Origin: Oceanobacillus limi
Lineage (GTDB): Bacteria > Bacillota > Bacilli > Bacillales > Amphibacillaceae
Length of the DNA: 64,000 nucleotides
NCBI RefSeq assembly: GCF_900111445.1
Contig: NZ_FOHE01000004.1
Span: 1 to 64,000 of the forward strand
Reading direction: 5' to 3'
Under the pieces are notes generated by a model. That model was given only the letters and a program-made list of their open reading frames with translations, had not been told where the DNA came from and did no database searches. This document shows, piece by piece, positions 8,244 to 18,372 of the stretch (position 1 is its first letter; each line of letters starts with the position of its first letter). The position numbers and the translations under genes were made by a program.

Positions 8244-9395
8244 TTAACGAATGCGCTCAATAATGGTTGCGTTAGCCATTCCCATTCCTTCACAAATGGC
8301 TAATAATCCATAGCGGCCTTCTATTCGATCTAATTCATGAAGTAATGTGGTCATAAGCTTCGTCCCTGTTGCTCCTAGGGGATGACCAAGTGCAATCGCA
8401 CCACCGTTAACATTTAATTTTTCTGGATCCGCTTCGATATCTCGGAGCCATGCTAAAGGGACTGATGCAAAGGCCTCATTCACCTCATAACGGTCCATAT
8501 CCTCAATTGTTAAGTTTGCTTTTTCTAATACCTTTTTCGTTGCTTCAATTGGTCCTGTAAGCATTAAGGTGGGATCTGATCCAACGACAGCTCGCGCTAT
8601 TATTCTAGCTTTCGGTTTAAGTCCTAATTCATCTGCTTTCGCCTTAGACATTAAGAGAACGGCACTTGCTCCATCACTCATTTGACTTGAATTTCCAGCA
8701 GTAATCTTTCCACCTTCCTGAAAGACTGCCTTCAACCCTTGTAACGCCTCCATCGAAGTCTCCTCTCGTGGTCCCTCATCTATTTTAGCGAGGTAATATT
8801 CCCCTTTTTGACCTTCCACAGAAACAGGAACAATTTCTTTTTCAAAATGACCTTGTTTCATAGCTGCTAATGCCTTTTTATGACTATGTAATGAATAAGT
8901 ATCTAATTCATCTCTTGTGAACTCCCACTTTTCTGCAATTTTTTCTGCAGAGATGCCCTGATTCACAATATCATATTTTTCCGTAAGCTTCGGACTAGGC
9001 TTCGTGTTCCCCATATTTGAAAACATTGGGGAACGTGTCATACTTTCTACACCTCCTGCTATCACAGTTTCCATATCGCCTGATGCTATTGCTTGTGCTG
9101 CAAAATGGATAGCTTGTTGACTAGATCCGCATTGTCGGTCAATGGTGACTCCAGGGACGTACGTTGGAAATCCAGCAATAAGAGCGGCCGTCCTTGCAAT
9201 ATTCCCCCCTTGTTCATTCACTTGTGTTACACAACCTAAAATAACATCTTCTACTAATTCTTTACTTATACCTGAACGATCCACAATTTCACGCAAAACA
9301 ACAGCAGCTAATTCATCTGCTCGGTATTGTGAAAAATAACCTTTCCTTCTCCCAACCGCCGTACGACACCCTTCTACAATTACAACTTCACGCAC
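8244..9395 (-). CDS. acetyl-CoA C-acyltransferase (thiolase)
   Basis: A 383-residue thiolase, full length for the family. The nucleophilic Cys89 lies in DRQCGSSQQA, His338 in GGAIALGHPLGATG, and the second catalytic Cys368 in an ICEGMG motif where most homologues read GGGMG or GGGQG. It catalyses condensation or thiolysis of acyl-CoA, either acetoacetyl-CoA formation or the last step of beta-oxidation; the chain-length preference cannot be told. I favour GTG 9395, behind GGGGTGG, over GTG 9404, which has no clear site. It stands alone, with no linked dehydrogenase or hydratase. Confidence 0.9.
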   Translation of the reverse strand: MREVVIVEGCRTAVGRRKGYFSQYRADELAAVVLREIVDRSGISKELVEDVILGCVTQVNEQGGNIARTAALIAGFPTYVPGVTIDRQCGSSQQAIHFAAQAIASGDMETVIAGGVESMTRSPMFSNMGNTKPSPKLTEKYDIVNQGISAEKIAEKWEFTRDELDTYSLHSHKKALAAMKQGHFEKEIVPVSVEGQKGEYYLAKIDEGPREETSMEALQGLKAVFQEGGKITAGNSSQMSDGASAVLLMSKAKADELGLKPKARIIARAVVGSDPTLMLTGPIEATKKVLEKANLTIEDMDRYEVNEAFASVPLAWLRDIEADPEKLNVNGGAIALGHPLGATGTKLMTTLLHELDRIEGRYGLLAICEGMGMANATIIERIR

Positions 9396-9558
9396 AGTTT
9401 CCACCCCATTTTTAGAAAATTCATTTTCTTTATTATAACGCTTTAAAAAAATATATTAAAGGATCAAAAAATGTTACTATTTTAGTAGGGGGATTCATCG
9501 TTATACAATAATGAATTCATTCTCAATAGAATATATACAAATTAGGAGGTGTATTCTA

Positions 9559-9972
9559 ATGAAAAGAACTGGTGAGATTATTTTAGGGATTATCGGTGCT
9601 CTGTTTTATGGAATCCTAGCCTTTATTGGTGGTGCAGCGATGTGGTTACGCAACAATCCAGATCTTGTACAGCAAGCTCTAGACGAAAGCCCAGAAGACT
9701 TAGGCATTTCAGCAAACGAACTTATTGATACAATGGGAACAGGAGGTACTTTCCTTCTTGTATCATCCATTATAGCCATTGTTTTAGGTATCGTTGCTAT
9801 GGTACTCCTAAAAGGAAATAAAAATCCAAAAGTTGCAGGAATTATCTTTATAGCAACTTCAATTATTTTTGCAATCATCACATTCGGCGGTGGTATCTTT
9901 GCCGGAATACTTTATCTGATCGCTGGAATTATGTGTCTGGTCCGTAAACCGAAGACGATTATAGAGGAATAG
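9559..9972 (+). CDS. DUF4064-like four-helix membrane protein
   Basis: A 137-residue protein with about four membrane helices. Between the first and second helix is a hydrophilic stretch (NPDLVQQALDESPEDLG) that is typical of DUF4064 proteins. The start ATG 9559 follows AGGAGGTG. Function is unknown. The next small membrane-protein gene follows about 100 bases later on the same strand. Confidence 0.7.
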   Translation: MKRTGEIILGIIGALFYGILAFIGGAAMWLRNNPDLVQQALDESPEDLGISANELIDTMGTGGTFLLVSSIIAIVLGIVAMVLLKGNKNPKVAGIIFIATSIIFAIITFGGGIFAGILYLIAGIMCLVRKPKTIIEE

Positions 9973-10076
9973 ATTTTCTTTATATCCTTTCTTATTTCTA
10001 CTTACTATCAATCATAAGCCTTTTGTGATATAACTAAAGTGGAATTTGCAGACAACAACCTACGAGGTGTTCATAA

Positions 10077-10262
10077 ATGAAAAGATATTTGACGGCAATT
10101 TTCCTATTGTTAGGTGCGATTATCCTAATAATTGGATTGCCAATTGATTTACAGTGGACCGGAGCAGTAACCTGGTTATTGACGTTAATCTGTCTAATTT
10201 TCGCAGCGTATTTCACAAAATATATACCAGACAAAGATAACGAGAAAAACTCTAGGAAATAG
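10077..10262 (+). CDS. small two-helix membrane protein
   Basis: A 61-residue protein with two hydrophobic helices (about 4-22 and 27-48) and a charged, Lys/Asn/Asp-rich tail. A GAGGTG site lies seven bases before the ATG and a terminator hairpin overlaps the stop, which together support a real gene. I do not recognise a family. Confidence 0.6.
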   Translation: MKRYLTAIFLLLGAIILIIGLPIDLQWTGAVTWLLTLICLIFAAYFTKYIPDKDNEKNSRK

Positions 10263-10283
10263 TTTATTCCTAGAGTTTTTTTG
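10246..10283 (+). terminator. rho-independent terminator
   Basis: A stem AAACTCTAGGAA with its complement, an eight-base loop and a following T-run interrupted by one G. It overlaps the stop codon of the 61-residue gene. Confidence 0.85.
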
Positions 10284-10307
10284 TTTTGTCTTTTCAATCT
10301 GTCTCTA

Positions 10308-10574
10308 TTAAAAATCATATTTATCCTTTAGCCACTGAGGTGCCATTTTCACCATTAGTTGTAGGAGAAATAGAGCAATCGTAAGATCATCAACGATTCC
10401 AAGGCCAAGGATAAAGTCTGGGATGACATCAAAAGGAATGATAATATAACCGATAATCAATAAAATAAATAACATCTTCTTCAAGAGATTTACATCTCTA
10501 GCTAAGAAGAAATCTTTTAAAAAAGGAATTGATTTGCGAAATTTAAATAAAAATCCGAGCCGTTTAAAAAACAT
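10308..10574 (-). CDS. DUF1232 (YkvA-like) membrane protein
   Basis: An 88-residue protein with the DUF1232 signature IPFDVIPDFI followed by GIVDDLT, which lies between two hydrophobic segments. The ATG at 10574 follows GGGGGT. The role of this widespread family is unknown. It lies 28 bases beyond treR on the same strand with no clear terminator between, so read-through from the trehalose operon is possible. Confidence 0.82.
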   Translation of the reverse strand: MFFKRLGFLFKFRKSIPFLKDFFLARDVNLLKKMLFILLIIGYIIIPFDVIPDFILGLGIVDDLTIALFLLQLMVKMAPQWLKDKYDF

Positions 10575-10602
10575 ATAAATACCCCCAAGAAAAATGTATT
10601 AC

Positions 10603-11307
10603 TTATATTCTTCTTGCAAAATCGATAAAACGGAACTTATCCGGACGATGTCTAGACTCGGTGTATTGAAATAAACTAGTATCATCTAAATACACATGGC
10701 TTTTAATTACTACAATATTGGAGAAGCCTTCTAGGCTTAACAATTCGTAGTCTTCTTTGGTAGGCTCTTCCACCACAATTTCCTTTTGTGCAAATCCTAT
10801 CGTTAATCCTAGTTCTTCTTCAATGTATTGATAAATGGAATCCTCACATATTTCTTTTGTTGGGAATGGTACATGCATTTCACTGAAATAATCCTTATCT
10901 AAGATGATTTTTTCACCATCAATTTCTCGGATGCGAACAGCCCTCCACACGTTTCCCTCAATATTAACTAGTTCTTGTAAGGCACTTGGGGTTTCCATGT
11001 AACTTAACTCTTGAACAATGGTGTTGCTTGTTATATTTAATTGCTTTGTTAACTCTTTGTAACTTACAATTCCTGATACTGGAAAAGAGAACTTGTGCGC
11101 ATCAAGGACAATAGATCCCTTTCCCCTTACCTTTTGTATATAACCATTTTGTGATAATAAGTTTAATGCTTTACGAATGGTTTCTCGTGATGTTTCATAT
11201 CGATTGGTTAAATCGTTCTCCGATGGAAGCAACGTATTAACAGGCCAAATACCTGCTTTTATTTTGTCAACCAAGTCATCATAAATGGTTAAATATTTCT
11301 TCTGCAT
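10603..11307 (-). CDS. treR: trehalose operon repressor, GntR family
   Basis: A 234-residue GntR/HutC-type regulator: an N-terminal winged helix (residues 5-70, with LPSENDLTNRYETSRETIRKAL) and a C-terminal UTRA effector domain (about 90-230, including VIKSHVYLDD and FQYTESRHRPDKFRF). TreR of Bacillus represses the tre operon and is released by trehalose 6-phosphate. It is the last gene of treP-treA-treR, 12 bases after treA. The pair of palindromes before treP matches the known TreR operator core. Confidence 0.94.
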   Translation of the reverse strand: MQKKYLTIYDDLVDKIKAGIWPVNTLLPSENDLTNRYETSRETIRKALNLLSQNGYIQKVRGKGSIVLDAHKFSFPVSGIVSYKELTKQLNITSNTIVQELSYMETPSALQELVNIEGNVWRAVRIREIDGEKIILDKDYFSEMHVPFPTKEICEDSIYQYIEEELGLTIGFAQKEIVVEEPTKEDYELLSLEGFSNIVVIKSHVYLDDTSLFQYTESRHRPDKFRFIDFARRI

Positions 11308-11319
11308 GTTTTTACCTCG

Positions 11320-12978
11320 TTATTTCACATAATACACAACGGATTCATATGGCCTTAACACCATATCAGCTAGTTCAATTGGAGAATCATCGTAATTCGA
11401 TAATAAAAGCTTGTTTTTGCCTTCCTTATTATGTGCAAACCGAAACGATGCTTCCTTCTCATAAAAATTATTGATTACTACTAATTTTTCGTTTTTCCAA
11501 TTTCGTGTATATGCGAAGATTTGAGGATCCTCTCCCAATAGCAATTGGTAGTCCCCATACGTAATAATATCATACTTTTTCCTCAGCTCGATAAGCTTTT
11601 GATAGTGATTGAAAATAGAATCCGGTTCTTTCGTTACCTTTTCTACATTTATATCTACATAATTAGGAGCTGGTTCAATCCATGGTGTTCCATTTGTAAA
11701 ACCTGCATTTTCGTAATCTGACCATTGCATGGGAGTACGCGCATTATCACGAGATTTTTGCTGAAGGATACCAATAATTTCTTGATCTGATTTTCCGTGC
11801 TGTTTCAATTTATTGTACGCATTTAGTGATTCTACATCACGATATTGTTCTATGGAAGTGAAATTTGGATTTGTCATACCAATTTCTTCCCCCTGATATA
11901 TATAAGGGGTTCCTTGCATCATGTGAATGGTTGTCGCAAGCATTTTAGCAGATTCTTTATGATATGTTGCATCATCCCCAAACCTTGAAACAACACGTGG
12001 CTGATCATGGTTACACCAGAACAACGCATTCCAACCGCCACCCTCATGCATTCCAACCTGCCATTCTGATAAGATTTTTTTCAATTCAACAAAATCAAAT
12101 GGGGCTTTCGTCCATTTGTCCCCATTCGGATAGTCGACTTTTAAATGATGAAATTGGAAAGTCATATCCAATTCTTTTCGTTCTGGATTTGTATAACGTA
12201 CGCAGTTTTCCAATGTAGTTGAAGACATTTCCCCTACAGTCATCATATTATATGGTTCAAATGCAGCTTGATTAATCTCATGTAAATACTCATGCACTCG
12301 TGGACCATCCGTGTAAAACTTTCTTCCGTCTCCACTATCATCATTTGGAAAACGTTGATCTTTCGATATTAAATTAATAACATCAAGGCGGAAACCATCA
12401 ATGCCTTTCTCTGCCCAAAACCGAATCATCTCAACTACTTTTTCCCGTACTTCTTTATTCTCCCAGTTAAGATCTGCTTGGGTAACATCAAACAAATGAA
12501 GATAATACTGTCCTGTCTTTTTATCATATTCCCATGCAGGACCACCGAATTTTGATTCCCAGTTAGTCGGTTCCGCACCGTCAACGGAGTCTTTCCAAAT
12601 GTAAAAGTCACGGTATTCATTCGTTTTTGATGAAGAGGCTTGTTTAAACCATTCATGTTCCGTCGACGTGTGATTAATCACTAAATCCATAATTAATTTC
12701 ATGCCTCGTTTATGTGTTTCATCGAGTAGCTCTTGAAAGTCTTCCATTGTTCCATAAGTAGGCTCAATCGAATAATAATCACTTATATCATAGCCATTAT
12801 CCTTTTGAGGGGATTTATAAACAGGTGTCAACCAAATGACGTCGACACCTAATTCATTTAAATAATCTAACTTCTCAATAATTCCTTGAATATCCCCTAC
12901 ACCGTTTCCTGTTGTATCATTAAAGCTCTTTGGATAAATTTGGTAAATTGTTGCTTTCTTCCACCAGGCTTCACGCAT
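11320..12978 (-). CDS. treA: phospho-alpha-(1,1)-glucosidase (trehalose-6-phosphate hydrolase)
   Basis: A 552-residue GH13 enzyme that splits trehalose 6-phosphate into glucose and glucose 6-phosphate in the cytoplasm. The four GH13 regions are present: DLVINHTS, GFRLDVINL (nucleophile Asp199), VGEMSS (acid/base Glu250) and WCNHDQPR (Asp325). The genes on either side, treP and treR, fix the substrate. I start at ATG 12978 behind a TAGGAG site; the open frame extends upstream into treP. The length agrees with Bacillus TreA (about 560). Confidence 0.95.
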   Translation of the reverse strand: MREAWWKKATIYQIYPKSFNDTTGNGVGDIQGIIEKLDYLNELGVDVIWLTPVYKSPQKDNGYDISDYYSIEPTYGTMEDFQELLDETHKRGMKLIMDLVINHTSTEHEWFKQASSSKTNEYRDFYIWKDSVDGAEPTNWESKFGGPAWEYDKKTGQYYLHLFDVTQADLNWENKEVREKVVEMIRFWAEKGIDGFRLDVINLISKDQRFPNDDSGDGRKFYTDGPRVHEYLHEINQAAFEPYNMMTVGEMSSTTLENCVRYTNPERKELDMTFQFHHLKVDYPNGDKWTKAPFDFVELKKILSEWQVGMHEGGGWNALFWCNHDQPRVVSRFGDDATYHKESAKMLATTIHMMQGTPYIYQGEEIGMTNPNFTSIEQYRDVESLNAYNKLKQHGKSDQEIIGILQQKSRDNARTPMQWSDYENAGFTNGTPWIEPAPNYVDINVEKVTKEPDSIFNHYQKLIELRKKYDIITYGDYQLLLGEDPQIFAYTRNWKNEKLVVINNFYEKEASFRFAHNKEGKNKLLLSNYDDSPIELADMVLRPYESVVYYVK

Positions 12979-13007
12979 TACACTCACTCCTACTATCACA
13001 AATTTGT

Positions 13008-14933
13008 CTATTTTAATTTTCGCTGTGCAATTACATATGTTGTTATAAATGGTACGACAATTACGATGGCCATACCAATTAAAAATGAAATCCAATCAGA
13101 AGCAACAATAGATAATGGAGCTGGTATACCACCTACACCAATTGAATTTGCTTTCACACCTTGCAATGTAATAAATGCACCTGCTATAGCCGTACCAATA
13201 ATGGCAGCAATAAATGGATAGCGATAACGTAGGTTAACTCCAAACATAGCCGGTTCTGTAATACCTAGCCAAGCTGATATACCTGAAGTTCCAGCTAAGC
13301 CTTTTAAATTTTCATCTCTAGCTGCAAGCATCATAGCAAAAACAGCAGAACCTTGCGCAATATTAGAAAGGGCTAAAATCGGCCATAGGAATGTCGTTCC
13401 AGTACTACCGATTAATTGCAAATCAACTGCTAAGAATGTGTGATGCATTCCAGTTATTACCAACGGTCCATAAAGTGCTCCGTAGATAAATCCACCAATA
13501 ATTGGCGCTGCATCAAATAGAGATACTAGCCCTTCTGTTATCCAATTTCCTATTGTAAATGTAATAGGACCAATAACAATAAAGGCTAGAAATCCTGTAA
13601 CTAATAATGCCACCGGGGCAACAACCAATAACTGTAGTGAATCCATAACACGTTTGCGAAGAAAAATTTCAATCTTAGCCAACACCCATGCTGCAACTAA
13701 CACAGGTAATACTTGTCCTTGATAACCTACCTTTTGCACGTCAAAACCAAAAAGATTCCATGTAGGAATTTCACCTTCTGATAGAGCAGACCCGTAGCCC
13801 CACGCGTTCATCAAATCAGGATGAACTAAGATTAACCCAAGTACAACACCTAATAATTCATGCCCTCCAAAACGTTTTGCAGCAGACCAACCAATTAATG
13901 CTGGTAAGAATGTAAAGGCTGTGTTTGCAATAATATTGATCATATCAGCAATTCCAGCCCATTGAGGATATGTTTCAATTAATGCAGGAGCTTCTCTGCC
14001 AAATATACCTGGATTAGCTAAAATGTTATTAATCCCCATTAGCAAACCAGCTGTAACAATTGCTGGTAATATAGGAATAAAGATATCAGCTAAAACTTTA
14101 ATCCCTCTTTGTAAGGCATTTTGCTTTTGCCCACCTGCAGCTTTCACTTCTTCCTTGGTGGCTTCCGATACTCCTGTACTATTTATCATTGCTTTGTATA
14201 CTTTATCAACGGTTCCTTGTCCAATAACGACTTGAAATTGACCACTAGAAGAGAAAGATCCTTTTACAATATTCATTTTCTCCAAAGCTGCTTCATCAAC
14301 TTTATCTTCATCCTCTAATGCAAACCGAAGTCTTGTAACACAGTGTGTAGCAGCATTTATATTTTCTTCGCCACCAACAGCGGCTACAATGGCAGTTGCT
14401 TCTTCACTATATTCTAACCCACTTGTTTGCGTTTTCACTTTTGCGCTATTTTTTGACTCAGATTCCTCTTTTTCCTTTGTTCCAAGAAGTACGGAGTCCA
14501 GCGCGGTCACATTTTTTTCAGCTGTTTTTTCCAGCTCATCAAACTTATCCCCATTTGTAACAATCACTGGGGTAATGTGACTTTTAGCTTTATTTTTTAT
14601 ATATTCTAGATCGAATGTAACGAGAAGATCTCCAGCTTTTACTTTATCCCCTTGTTTCGCATGGGTTTCAAAGCCTTCTCCCTTTAGTGCAACGGTATCA
14701 ATTCCAATATGAATTAATAGCTCTAGACCAGATTCACTAACTAATCCAATTGCATGCTTCGTAGGAAAAACCTGTACTACCTCTCCATCAAACGGGGCAA
14801 CAATTTTCCCTTCAGTAGGTTCAATTGCAATTCCATCTCCCATCATTTTCTCGGCAAATGTTGGATCCGGCACATCACTTAGTGGCATCGTATTACCACT
14901 CAACGGCGCATAAATTAACATGTCGTTCTTCAT
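13008..14933 (-). CDS. treP: PTS trehalose-specific enzyme IIABC
   Basis: A 641-residue fused permease that imports trehalose and phosphorylates it to trehalose 6-phosphate. The order is IIA (residues 1-150, His75 in LLIHIGID), a charged linker, IIB (about 175-255, Cys198 in THCVTRLRF) and IIC (about 270-640, ten or so membrane helices with GITEPAMFG). B. subtilis TreP has only IIB and IIC, so the N-terminal IIA fusion makes this transporter independent of a shared IIA. It heads the operon, 29 bases before treA, behind two TreR operators. Confidence 0.94.
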   Translation of the reverse strand: MKNDMLIYAPLSGNTMPLSDVPDPTFAEKMMGDGIAIEPTEGKIVAPFDGEVVQVFPTKHAIGLVSESGLELLIHIGIDTVALKGEGFETHAKQGDKVKAGDLLVTFDLEYIKNKAKSHITPVIVTNGDKFDELEKTAEKNVTALDSVLLGTKEKEESESKNSAKVKTQTSGLEYSEEATAIVAAVGGEENINAATHCVTRLRFALEDEDKVDEAALEKMNIVKGSFSSSGQFQVVIGQGTVDKVYKAMINSTGVSEATKEEVKAAGGQKQNALQRGIKVLADIFIPILPAIVTAGLLMGINNILANPGIFGREAPALIETYPQWAGIADMINIIANTAFTFLPALIGWSAAKRFGGHELLGVVLGLILVHPDLMNAWGYGSALSEGEIPTWNLFGFDVQKVGYQGQVLPVLVAAWVLAKIEIFLRKRVMDSLQLLVVAPVALLVTGFLAFIVIGPITFTIGNWITEGLVSLFDAAPIIGGFIYGALYGPLVITGMHHTFLAVDLQLIGSTGTTFLWPILALSNIAQGSAVFAMMLAARDENLKGLAGTSGISAWLGITEPAMFGVNLRYRYPFIAAIIGTAIAGAFITLQGVKANSIGVGGIPAPLSIVASDWISFLIGMAIVIVVPFITTYVIAQRKLK

Positions 14934-14964
14934 TATGAAACGCCTCCTTTTTATTCTTCAGTCA

Positions 14965-15012
14965 ACTTGTATATACATGTTAACCGATTAAGTATAACCT
15001 GTATATACAAGT
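14965..15012 (-). promoter_or_regulatory. tre promoter with two TreR operators
   Basis: Two near-palindromes with the core TGTATATACA lie at 14965-14980 and 14997-15012, centres 32 bp apart. This is the core of the B. subtilis TreR operator. On the minus strand TTGTGC (15015-15020), an 18-base spacer and TATACT (14991-14996) make a promoter. The distal operator fills the spacer and the proximal one lies just downstream of the start, a layout suited to tight repression. Confidence 0.85.
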
Positions 15013-15076
15013 TTGCACAACTATTTTAGTCTTTCAGTTACGAATTATCTTTCCCTGATTGCAAGCAGACATAACA

Positions 15077-15116
15077 AAAAAAGCTAAGAGTTATTGATCC
15101 TAACTCTTAGCTTTTT
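15077..15116 (-). terminator. typA terminator
   Basis: A 16-bp stem (AAAAAGCTAAGAGTTA and complement) with an eight-base loop. On the minus strand it ends in seven T, directly after the typA stop. Confidence 0.92.
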
Positions 15117-15123
15117 CTCTATT

Positions 15124-16956
15124 TTATGAACCTAATTTTGTACGTTTAGCCGCTTTTTCACGTTCATTTTTATTTAATATTTTTTTCCGTAATCGAATGG
15201 ATTCAGGTGTTACTTCACAATATTCATCATCGTTTAAATACTGTAACGCTTCTTCTAAAGACATATTTCTTGTTTTTCTAATAGTTGAGGTTTGATCTTT
15301 TGTCGCAGAGCGAACATTGGTTAAATGCTTCTCTTTCGTTATATTAACCGTTAGATCATTTTCTCGATTATGTTCCCCTACAATCATACCAGAATACACC
15401 TCTGTTGTTGGGTCAACAAAGATAATCCCACGATCTTCTAACTGCATAATTCCATAAGTTGAAGCTTTTCCATTTTCAAGGGCTACTAGTACACCCTGGC
15501 GACGTCCACCTACTTGACCTTTAATAACTGGCTCATACGCTTCAAACGTATGGTTGATGATCCCATATCCCCTAGTTTGGGACATAAACTCTGTAGAATA
15601 ACCAATCAAACCACGAGATGGGACTTTAAATTCCAAACGTACCTGTCCATTTCCTTGGTTTACCATATCTAACATTTCACCTTTACGCTCTCCAAGGGAT
15701 TCCATAATAGCCCCAGTATATTCTTCTGGAACGTCTACTTGAACACGTTCAACAGGCTCACATTGAACACCATCAATTTCTTTGATGATTACTTGTGGTT
15801 TGGATAATTGTAGTTCGTATCCTTCCCTACGCATATTCTCAATTAAGATGGAAAGGTGCAGTTCTCCACGTCCAGATACGGTCCATGCATCTGGTGAGTC
15901 TGTTGGGTCTACACGCAAGCTAACATCTGTTTCTAACTGTTTCATTAGGCGTTCTTCGATTTTACGAGCTGTGATATATTTACCTTCTTTACCTGCAAAT
16001 GGACTATTGTTTACTAAAAACGTCATTTGTAGCGTAGGCTCGTCTATACGTAAGATCGGCAATGCCTCTGGATGATCTTGTGGGCAAATTGTTTCCCCAA
16101 CATTTATATCATCTAATCCGGAAATTGCTACGATATCACCTGATACAGCTTCCTCAATTTCCATACGTTTTAGGCCAAAGAAACCAAACAACTTACTAAT
16201 ACGGAAAGATTTTTGAGTACCATCTTTTTTCATGACAACTACTTGTTGTCCTACCTTAATTTTCCCACGAACAACACGACCAATACCTACTCGACCAACA
16301 TAATCATTGTAATCTAATAGAGTGATTTGGAATTGGAGTGGTTCCTCGCTCGTATCTACTGGAGCAGGGATATGTTTAAGGATCGTTTTAAAAACTGGAT
16401 CCATTGTCTCTTCTTGCTGTTCAGGCTCTTCACCTGAAGTTCCATTTAATGCAGATGCATAAACAACAGGGAAATCCAATTGGTCATCATCGGCACCAAG
16501 TTCGATAAATAAATCTAATACCTCATCAACCACCTCAGTAGGTCTCGCATTCGGACGGTCGATTTTATTTAGGATTACAATTGGGGTCAACTTCTGTTCC
16601 AATGCTTTTTTCAACACAAAACGAGTTTGTGGCATTGTTCCTTCGTACGCATCAACTACTAATGCTACACCGTCAACCATTTTCATGATCCGCTCTACTT
16701 CTCCACCAAAATCGGCATGCCCTGGAGTGTCTAGTATGTTGATTCTCGTATCATTATAATTAATAGCCGTATTTTTAGCTAAAATTGTTATTCCACGTTC
16801 ACGTTCGATATCGTCCGAGTCCATGGCACGATCGTCCACCTGTTCATTCTCACGAAACGTTCCCGAATATTTTAACATTTGGTCAACTAACGTTGTTTTT
16901 CCATGGTCTACATGGGCGATTATTGCGATATTACGAATATCTTCTCTTAATTGCAT
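15124..16956 (-). CDS. typA: ribosome-associated GTPase TypA/BipA
   Basis: A 610-residue translational GTPase, the usual family length. G1 is AHVDHGKT (about 14-21), switch I carries ERERGITI, G3 is DTPGHADFGGE and G4 is NKID. EF-G-like domains follow, and the C-terminal domain contains GRGELHLSILIENMRREG and QTRGYGI. TypA binds 70S ribosomes and aids 50S assembly and growth under stress or cold. The start is ATG 16956 behind GAGGAG; an in-frame GTG at 16980 lies upstream of that site. It is monocistronic with its own terminator. Confidence 0.97.
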   Translation of the reverse strand: MQLREDIRNIAIIAHVDHGKTTLVDQMLKYSGTFRENEQVDDRAMDSDDIERERGITILAKNTAINYNDTRINILDTPGHADFGGEVERIMKMVDGVALVVDAYEGTMPQTRFVLKKALEQKLTPIVILNKIDRPNARPTEVVDEVLDLFIELGADDDQLDFPVVYASALNGTSGEEPEQQEETMDPVFKTILKHIPAPVDTSEEPLQFQITLLDYNDYVGRVGIGRVVRGKIKVGQQVVVMKKDGTQKSFRISKLFGFFGLKRMEIEEAVSGDIVAISGLDDINVGETICPQDHPEALPILRIDEPTLQMTFLVNNSPFAGKEGKYITARKIEERLMKQLETDVSLRVDPTDSPDAWTVSGRGELHLSILIENMRREGYELQLSKPQVIIKEIDGVQCEPVERVQVDVPEEYTGAIMESLGERKGEMLDMVNQGNGQVRLEFKVPSRGLIGYSTEFMSQTRGYGIINHTFEAYEPVIKGQVGGRRQGVLVALENGKASTYGIMQLEDRGIIFVDPTTEVYSGMIVGEHNRENDLTVNITKEKHLTNVRSATKDQTSTIRKTRNMSLEEALQYLNDDEYCEVTPESIRLRKKILNKNEREKAAKRTKLGS

Positions 16957-17026
16957 AAAAGTACGCTCCTCTATCTTCACGAATGCTTCAAACTATATAA
17001 TTATATCATAAACATTATTCCCTGTC

Positions 17027-18367
17027 TTATTTATTTCCATTTTGTGCGTTTAACTGAATCGTAAACTTCGCTCCTCCAAGCTCGGATTTACCCACAAAAA
17101 TCTTGCCTCCTGATTGCTCGATAATCGCTCGAGCAATGGCTAATCCCAAGCCTGTTTCTCCATTCTTACCTTTAACAAAACGGTGAAAAATATGCGGCAT
17201 TAATTCTTCAGAAATACCTTCCCCATCGTCCTCGATAACAATTTGTTTCATAGCATTTGAACCAGTAATTCGAACCTGTGATGTAGCGTGACGAACAGCA
17301 TTAATACTTAGATTTAACAATGCTCGTAACATTTTCTCTTCATCTACAACGAGTTCCATTCTACTGTCAACATTATAGGTCATTTGCAATTCTTTTTCGT
17401 TAACTAACGGTCGGACCCTATCTGCAACTTGAGTGATTAATGCTTTCGCATCTACTATATCCGGATTATATACCGATTGCTCACTTTCCAGTTTCGCTAG
17501 TAAAATCATCTCATTAATTATTTTCTTCAATCGATTTACTTCATTGACCATTACCTCTAACCCTTTTTCTTCGTCTGCTTTATCAAAAATATGCTCCTTT
17601 ATTCCTTCTGCATACCCTTGAATCGTCATTAGAGGGGTTTTTAATTCATGACTCGCATTTTGGAAAAATGTTTGCTGGGTATTAATATACCGTTGTAATT
17701 CGTTAGCCATATCATAAACACTTTGTGCGACTTCCTTAATTTCACCTGTTGCCTTAATAGGCTCTACTTCATCAAATTTCCTTTTTTCTATTTTTTTCAA
17801 TTGCCTCTTCAATCGAGAAAGTGGGGTTACCAGTTTATTTGTTAAAACATAACTGAGTAATACCGTTACGACGGAACCGATTAAAAATACAATCAACATA
17901 CGCTGAATAAAATTATGCTGAACAACTTGAATATCTCTTAACGGAGTTAAAAGGATGAGTTCTAATCCTAGGTTTTCTGGATAAAAGAGAATTCGTGAAG
18001 TAACAAATTTATCATTTCCAAACTCCCACAGTTCTTCATTTGTATTAGAAAAATCATTATTCAGGAAAAAACCATGTACAACTTGATCAGACATCGTCGA
18101 AAATAAGACGGCATTTTGTTTCCGGTCATAAAGGAACAGTTGTAAATCTTGTTCTTGTAAGAAGTCATTAAATTGCTGGATATCTGATCTAGTACCATAC
18201 GTTTCATTTAAGACATTAACCAGAATTTCTCCTTTTTGTTCCAACTGCCTTTGTTCATCTTGTATTAATAAATCCAAAATTAAGGAATAGATTACAAAAC
18301 CTGTAACCCCCATAATGATTAATAACAAAGCTGTAAAGGCTATATTTAACTGATATTGAAGTTTCAT
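17027..18367 (-). CDS. cssS: secretion-stress sensor kinase CssS
   Basis: A 446-residue kinase. Membrane helices lie at about 9-30 and 155-176, flanking an extracytoplasmic domain of about 125 residues. A HAMP segment, HisKA with His240 in NASHELKTP, and HATPase motifs (EDDGEG, GLGLAIAR) follow. The gene begins five bases after the response regulator and the pair is divergent from an HtrA-type protease, the arrangement of cssRS-htrB in B. subtilis. CssS senses misfolded secreted protein outside the membrane. Confidence 0.88.
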   Translation of the reverse strand: MKLQYQLNIAFTALLLIIMGVTGFVIYSLILDLLIQDEQRQLEQKGEILVNVLNETYGTRSDIQQFNDFLQEQDLQLFLYDRKQNAVLFSTMSDQVVHGFFLNNDFSNTNEELWEFGNDKFVTSRILFYPENLGLELILLTPLRDIQVVQHNFIQRMLIVFLIGSVVTVLLSYVLTNKLVTPLSRLKRQLKKIEKRKFDEVEPIKATGEIKEVAQSVYDMANELQRYINTQQTFFQNASHELKTPLMTIQGYAEGIKEHIFDKADEEKGLEVMVNEVNRLKKIINEMILLAKLESEQSVYNPDIVDAKALITQVADRVRPLVNEKELQMTYNVDSRMELVVDEEKMLRALLNLSINAVRHATSQVRITGSNAMKQIVIEDDGEGISEELMPHIFHRFVKGKNGETGLGLAIARAIIEQSGGKIFVGKSELGGAKFTIQLNAQNGNK

Positions 18368-18372
18368 ATAAA

